DNA from: Megaleporinus macrocephalus
Taxonomy: Eukaryota; Chordata; Actinopteri; Characiformes; Anostomidae
Length of the DNA stretch: 64,000 nt
Direction: 5' to 3'
Assembly: GCA_021613375.1 (NCBI GenBank)
Contig: CM038704.1
Location: 32,178,582-32,242,581 of the forward strand
This document shows positions 60,111 to 64,000 of this stretch, piece after piece. The notes below the pieces were generated by a model that saw only the letters and a list, made by a program, of their open reading frames with translations, did not search any database and had not been told where the DNA came from. The first letter of the stretch is position 1. Each line of letters begins with the position of its first letter. The position numbers and the translations under genes are program-made.

Positions 60111-60979
60111 AGGAAAAAAACTACGTCAAATGAATGAGGTGTTCTTTAACCACAGGATTGTTCGCAACTTTGTGTGGGTATATTTTGTTATTACCTAAAA
60201 CCAAATCCCAAATAAGAAAACATTAATTAATGTCGGATTCTTTGTGAAAACATAGATTTTAAAAAGAAATATCTTCTTAAGAATGATTTTTCCATTGAGG
60301 CCCAATGTTTATGTATGGATAAGCGAATAAACGAGGGTCAGGCAGCTACAGGCAAGTGGTCTAGCTTGCCAGCTTCTATTATGCTAAGGTATTAGGCCGG
60401 GTAAGAGATGCCAGCCTTCTGATTGGTTATTAAATGCAGATAAGAACCACGCAGTTCATTTGGAGAGGACAGAAATATGGTGAAATTCAGTGAACACTTT
60501 TAGACTTTGGGAAGGTTTTGCTAAGATAGACTTGTACATGTATATTGTGGTCCAGAGAAACAAGATACGTCATTAAAAAGAGAACACAGATTTAAGTTCC
60601 CTGGGACTTTAAGACTGATATAATGTATGTAAATGACACCTTTGCTGCCCTTCATTTAAAAAGCTGTATGGGTTGAAACACTTCTTTATAAGTTCAGTAT
60701 GAGTGGGAGGGGTTACACTGCTGAAGGGACAATATATGTAAATTAGTTGCTTTCTTGTAGTTTGCAATACATGCAATGGTATGATCAAGAACTTTAACAA
60801 AGTTTATGGACTGAACCTATTGCCAGTGCTTATTGTTTAGCTCTCAGAGGTATCCTGTTCATCCCGATCTAAGCTTTAAACTGATAAGAGAGAAAAGGCT
60901 CCTACTGTTCAGCTTATCAGATGAATATCATAGACCATAAAAAAGCACCATCTTTGATGGAGGTTTAGACAAAGCACGG

Positions 60980-61449
60980 TTGTCCTGCCATGCCCATGTG
61001 AGTGTGAGGAGCCATGATAAATGAGACCCTCAGAAAAGAAAGACTGAAAGGAGAGAGAAAGCGAGAGAGATGGGGCATGAGTTTCTCATGGCAGAGTGTA
61101 AGGAAAGCAGGTGAGACTTTGAGAAATGGATGGAAAGACGATAAGAGCGAGAGAAAGATAAAGTAGAGATGGTTGAGATGCAAAACGAAGAGAGAAGTGA
61201 GACAGAGCCACCGAATGAAGCCAGAGAAAAAGAGAGGGAGAGTGGGTGGTGAAAAGCAAAAAAGAGAAAAAATGGATAAAGCATGTGTGGGAGATAGAGG
61301 GACTAAAAAAACTAGATGAAAGGAAGTGTGAAAAAAGCAAAGAAGAGGAGAGAGAGTGACAGAGGGGTGAAGGAGAGAGGTTGTGTGAGTGAAAAAGAGA
61401 GTGCAAGAGGGAAAAAGAAACAGACAGAGGAACATACAACATGCACAGG

Positions 61450-61513
<64 letters not shown>
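60980..61513. repeat. GA-rich tract ending in (GA)n
   Basis: Purine-rich plus-strand sequence ending in a nearly pure GA run (61448-61513). Overlapping long minus-strand frames (60965-61580) are composition artefacts. Confidence 0.9.
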
Positions 61514-61514
<1 letters not shown>

Positions 61515-62592
61515 TGTGGGTCTGTGGGGAGGATGACTCAGTCTCACTGACTGTATGATATGGAGGCCAAATAAGAGCAAGTTAGCACGGCTGGCGGAAG
61601 CATTCTAAGCTGATAAGCCAAACAAACACCTCCAAATAAGCTGCAATTTTCCGAAGAGCTGTCATAAACCTTTCAACACACATCTCTGAGTGAAGGAGAT
61701 GTGGCTGGGGTTTGGAAAATAGATATGATCCAGCCAATCTAAAGCCAGTCTAAACAAGGAAAGAAGATTCTGTGAGAGTGAGTACTTAATGCTTTTAAGA
61801 CACTAATAAAACTATTTCTCTTCACAAATGTTGATCATTCAGGACATGTGTGATGTGTGATATCTAAAGTTTGCTTCTTTAGTTTTGCACAAGAGCTAAT
61901 GTAACTAAATTGCTAGTTAGCATCATGTGAACTGCCTGCTTTAACCTTAAAACACTTTTAATAAAGCGCTCAGTTTTAGGAGTTACTAATAAGACTCATT
62001 ATATGCAGTTATGAGAGTGAAGAATTGAAGTGTGAACCCGCATACAGACATATGCAAATGTTTGCGTGACCCTGTTCAAGTAAAATAAGCACATCTTCCA
62101 CAGTAAACACACCTCTGTGCATTTTGCACAATTACTGTTTATTTGCTGAATTTAACATAGTAGGGGAATAATAATGTGACCTGTAACAAGTTAGTTAATA
62201 TTTACTGTACATTTGTACAATAATTGCATAAAATGTGATATTTAAGTATCTCCATCATTTTGGGTGGCAAATACAATGCTTTAGCAATATCTGAGTCAAA
62301 CTATACTAGACACCATACCCTCTAATTCACATCACCGCCATATTAAAGAAGTCTGTATGTTTCTTTAAAGTCTTTATACATCTAACAACTCTAAATCTCA
62401 GTAAATGCTTGATGGCAACATTGTTAAAAAATGACAGAACTTTTGTTAATTATAGCCGTCAAGAAATTGTGCTGAATATTTGGACTGGAAATGACTGATG
62501 GAAGGATCCAAATTGTTATTGCTGGTATGACTGAAATATTGGACTGAAAGATATTATCAGTGGACTGTGCATTGTGTTGGTTTTATACTTAC

Positions 62593-62737
62593 TGGACTGG
62601 GCAGTTTGGGCCTCGATGGGCTGTGTGAAAACCCCCAAACCCATTTCAGAACGCGCAGCCAAGGTGAACTTATAGAGAGTATCGGGCTTCAGGTGTTCCA
62701 CAGCATAAGAACCGGCTGGGTCAAAGCTCACATGTTT
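62593..62737 (-). CDS. ptprf: ptprf exon w2: second half of FN3
   Basis: 145 nt, 48 codons plus one base. The acceptor is ctctttcacag and the donor is GTAAGT. It starts in phase 0 with KHVSFDPAGSY and contains LKPDTLYKFTLAARSEMG, the usual E-F strand pattern (LxPxTxYxFxxxA) of an FNIII domain. It ends TAQS plus the first base of Thr. It completes FN3; the phase-1 end is the boundary type used between FN repeats throughout this gene. Confidence 0.93.
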
Positions 62738-63606
62738 CTGTGAAAGAGGGAGATAGAGTAAATAACTAGTTATCTTACCACAACTGCACTTTGCACTTCC
62801 TACCCTGTACATCCTCTCACTGGCAGTTTTATGTGTTCCACCTACCTTTCAGATGCACTACAAAGATAGAAATACAGACTGTAGCTCTTCTGTTGCTGTA
62901 CAATTTATCAATCCCCCCTCTGTTATTTGGGTGATGGATCATTGTCAGCACGGCAGTGACACTGCCATGGTAGTGTGTGTAGTGCTGGTATGTGCTCATC
63001 AGGAACAGTAGCGTTTTTTAAGGGTTTTTATACCTGTAGTAAAGAGCTAGTGGATGGATAGCTTAGATGCATTGACACATATGCTACGATGACACGTGCT
63101 ACAGACTTTCAACTGTGTGTACAGCAAGGCGGAGCAAAGGAAAGATTCAGTGGGTATATGTTCACGTTAAAGAAGACACAAATCTGACTTTTGAAGATGA
63201 TAATTTCACGCATTAGTATTATTGCTACACACATTTTTCTTATGGTTAGTGTGTATACTTTATGAGGAAAATCAAACGAAATAGTATTTATAGCAATACG
63301 CTGAAGGAGGCCTTTTGTCTTTTGTCTGGTGGAATATCTTACTCCAAAAGATTTTTTTCCTCTCAAAACCAAATGCGCTGCTTCACCACAACTCCAGTAA
63401 TCATGTGTTTAACTTTTTAGTATAAATGTATACGTAATTATTTTATGGCACTAACAAAAAAATAACATCAACTAATCAAACAAGGGGCATGTTATCCTCA
63501 GAGGCTCTGAATAACCCTATATAGTTATTAGAATGCATGGAGCCCAATACTTAGAGCATACTGCATTTAATCAGTACTCCCTGCATGTCGATAGTGGTGT
63601 GCATAC
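62738..63606 (-). other. ptprf: intron, w1 to w2
   Basis: 869 nt splitting FN3. It holds a plus-oriented dispersed repeat at about 62915-63035; otherwise nothing is recognised. Confidence 0.75.
62915..63035 (+). repeat. dispersed fish repeat fragment
   Basis: 'tctgttatttgggtgatgga', 'tcattgtcagcacggcagtg', 'acactgccatggtagtgtgt' and 'gtagtgctggtatg' match a repeat I associate with otophysan fish genomes. The class is unknown to me. Confidence 0.6.
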
Positions 63607-63740
63607 CTTTTGGCTTGAGTCAGCCTCCCAGTATGTGAGTTCATATTTGATGATCTGATCCTGAACGGGCCAGAGCCAGGTCAGCATGATCTGAGTGTCT
63701 AGCTCCGCTTCAGCTTCAAAATCAGTGGGTTGGGCAGGAA
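63607..63740 (-). CDS. ptprf: ptprf exon w1: first half of FN3
   Basis: 134 nt. The acceptor is tctgtag at 63741-63747 and the donor is GTATGC from 63606. The exon begins with the last two bases of a split Val codon and ends in phase 0. It encodes 44 residues starting PAQPTDFEAEAE, with the strand-B tryptophan in LTWLWP and the strand-C tyrosine in IIKYELTYW. This matches the start of the third fibronectin III repeat of LAR. It pairs with w2 across an 869-nt intron. Confidence 0.93.
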
Positions 63741-64000
63741 CTACAGAAAAGAAAAATACAACTCCTCCATTCAGATTTTTTTTTATACTTTGAAAATGCC
63801 AGCTGTTGTTTATGCTGTTAAAAGTTCAGGATAGACAGGACAAACAGCAGAAAGGTTTCAAATGTTGATTGTCACAGTTTTCCTGTTTTTTCAGATTCTG
63901 CAAATGCCAGCTGCCTTTTACTTGTGCATGCAGTAGAAGAATAAAAAGTAAAGCTACTTTTTTAAAGATTTTATTCTGACAGAAAAAATATGCAAGTATA
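63741..64000 (-). other. ptprf: intron upstream of w1 (5' end outside window)
   Basis: 260 nt of intron, with a T run near 63778-63784. The exon encoding the end of FN2 is not in the window. Confidence 0.8.

Larger units (their letters stand above)
56913..62592 (-). other. ptprf: intron, w2 to w3
   Basis: Contains a possible MITE start (57110-57180), SINE-derived sequence (58175-58345), a dispersed repeat (58530-58655), degenerate tetranucleotide sequence (59690-60110) and a GA-rich tract (60980-61513). The rest, including 61560-62590, has no recognised element. Confidence 0.65.
1..64000 (-). other. ptprf: LAR-type receptor tyrosine phosphatase gene, interior part (gene span)
   Basis: The minus strand carries 13 constitutive exons plus one micro-exon of a type IIa receptor protein tyrosine phosphatase, a cell-surface receptor of neurons and epithelia that acts in axon guidance, synapse organisation and adhesion. 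All borders are GT/AG and phases are compatible throughout (2510 nt, 836 codons). Present: FN3-FN8, furin-type site, transmembrane helix, juxtamembrane segment and start of the D1 wedge. Missing: Ig1-3 and FN1-2 (beyond 64000) and both phosphatase domains (below 1). PTPRF is favoured over PTPRS/PTPRD because of the juxtamembrane LLAHSSDPVEMRRLNYQT, the FN7 motif RDINSQQ, EDPEMLW before the membrane, and the GSSAPSCPN micro-exon; these agree with mammalian LAR as I remember it. Fishes can carry two copies (ptprfa, ptprfb); I cannot tell which this is. Confidence 0.9.

Noticed and set aside
60965..61580. Ser/Leu/Phe-rich minus-strand frames up to 164 codons
   Set aside because: They derive from the GA-rich tract and microsatellite at 60980-61513.
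1..64000. Assignment of the gene to ptprs or ptprd
   Set aside because: My first impression was ptprs, but the juxtamembrane LLAHSSDPVEMRRLNYQT, RDINSQQ and EDPEMLW motifs agree with PTPRF and differ from PTPRS and PTPRD as I recall them.

Overview
The window is vertebrate, almost certainly teleost, genomic DNA. It is intron-rich, AT-rich and full of microsatellites and fish-type transposon relics (Tc1, hAT, L2 and Rex1/Babar-like elements, a tRNA-derived SINE). The SINE and one dispersed repeat family look like those I associate with otophysan fishes (tetras, catfishes, electric fishes); that is memory-based inference.

One gene occupies the whole window on the minus strand and runs off both ends. 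It encodes a LAR-subfamily (type IIa) receptor protein tyrosine phosphatase, best matched to PTPRF/LAR. I reconstruct 13 constitutive exons, called w1-w13 in transcript order, all with GT/AG borders and compatible phases. They total 2510 nt, or 836 codons after a split first codon. They encode fibronectin III domains 3-8 (63740 down to about 32800), the membrane-proximal region with a basic furin-type cleavage site (w8-w10), the transmembrane helix (w11, 15374-15534), the juxtamembrane segment (w12) and the start of the D1 wedge (w13, 5195-5292). The Ig domains and FN1-2 lie beyond 64000. The catalytic phosphatase domains lie below position 1. A 33-nt alternative micro-exon (7063-7095) matches the known LAR insert LASE-a and sits at the end of a long pyrimidine-rich stretch of pre-mRNA.

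The rest is intron. Region by region, from low to high coordinate: 1-5194, an intron with a small TA-flanked MITE (1680-1963); 5293-10270, the micro-exon, a purine-rich tract and Tc1 relics; 10384-15373, a Tc1 copy with a nested LINE fragment; 15535-23430, an intact-ended hAT MITE with 8-bp target duplication (16102-16774), a perfect 27-bp hairpin (18955-19026) and Rex1-like LINE debris; 27661-28408, a 24-bp minisatellite; 36676-52781, a 16-kb intron with a fold-back element, a nearly intact 5'-truncated L2 LINE (about 42065-44405), dispersed internal duplications and a 1.8-kb minisatellite (about 47820-49590). On the transcribed strand that minisatellite repeats consensus-like 5' splice sites. 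52976-64000 holds microsatellites, SINE pieces and other dispersed repeats.

I see no second host gene and no novel multigene system. The most interesting signals are regulatory or structural features inside the introns of the phosphatase gene: the micro-exon with its pyrimidine tract, the splice-donor-like array and the perfect hairpin.
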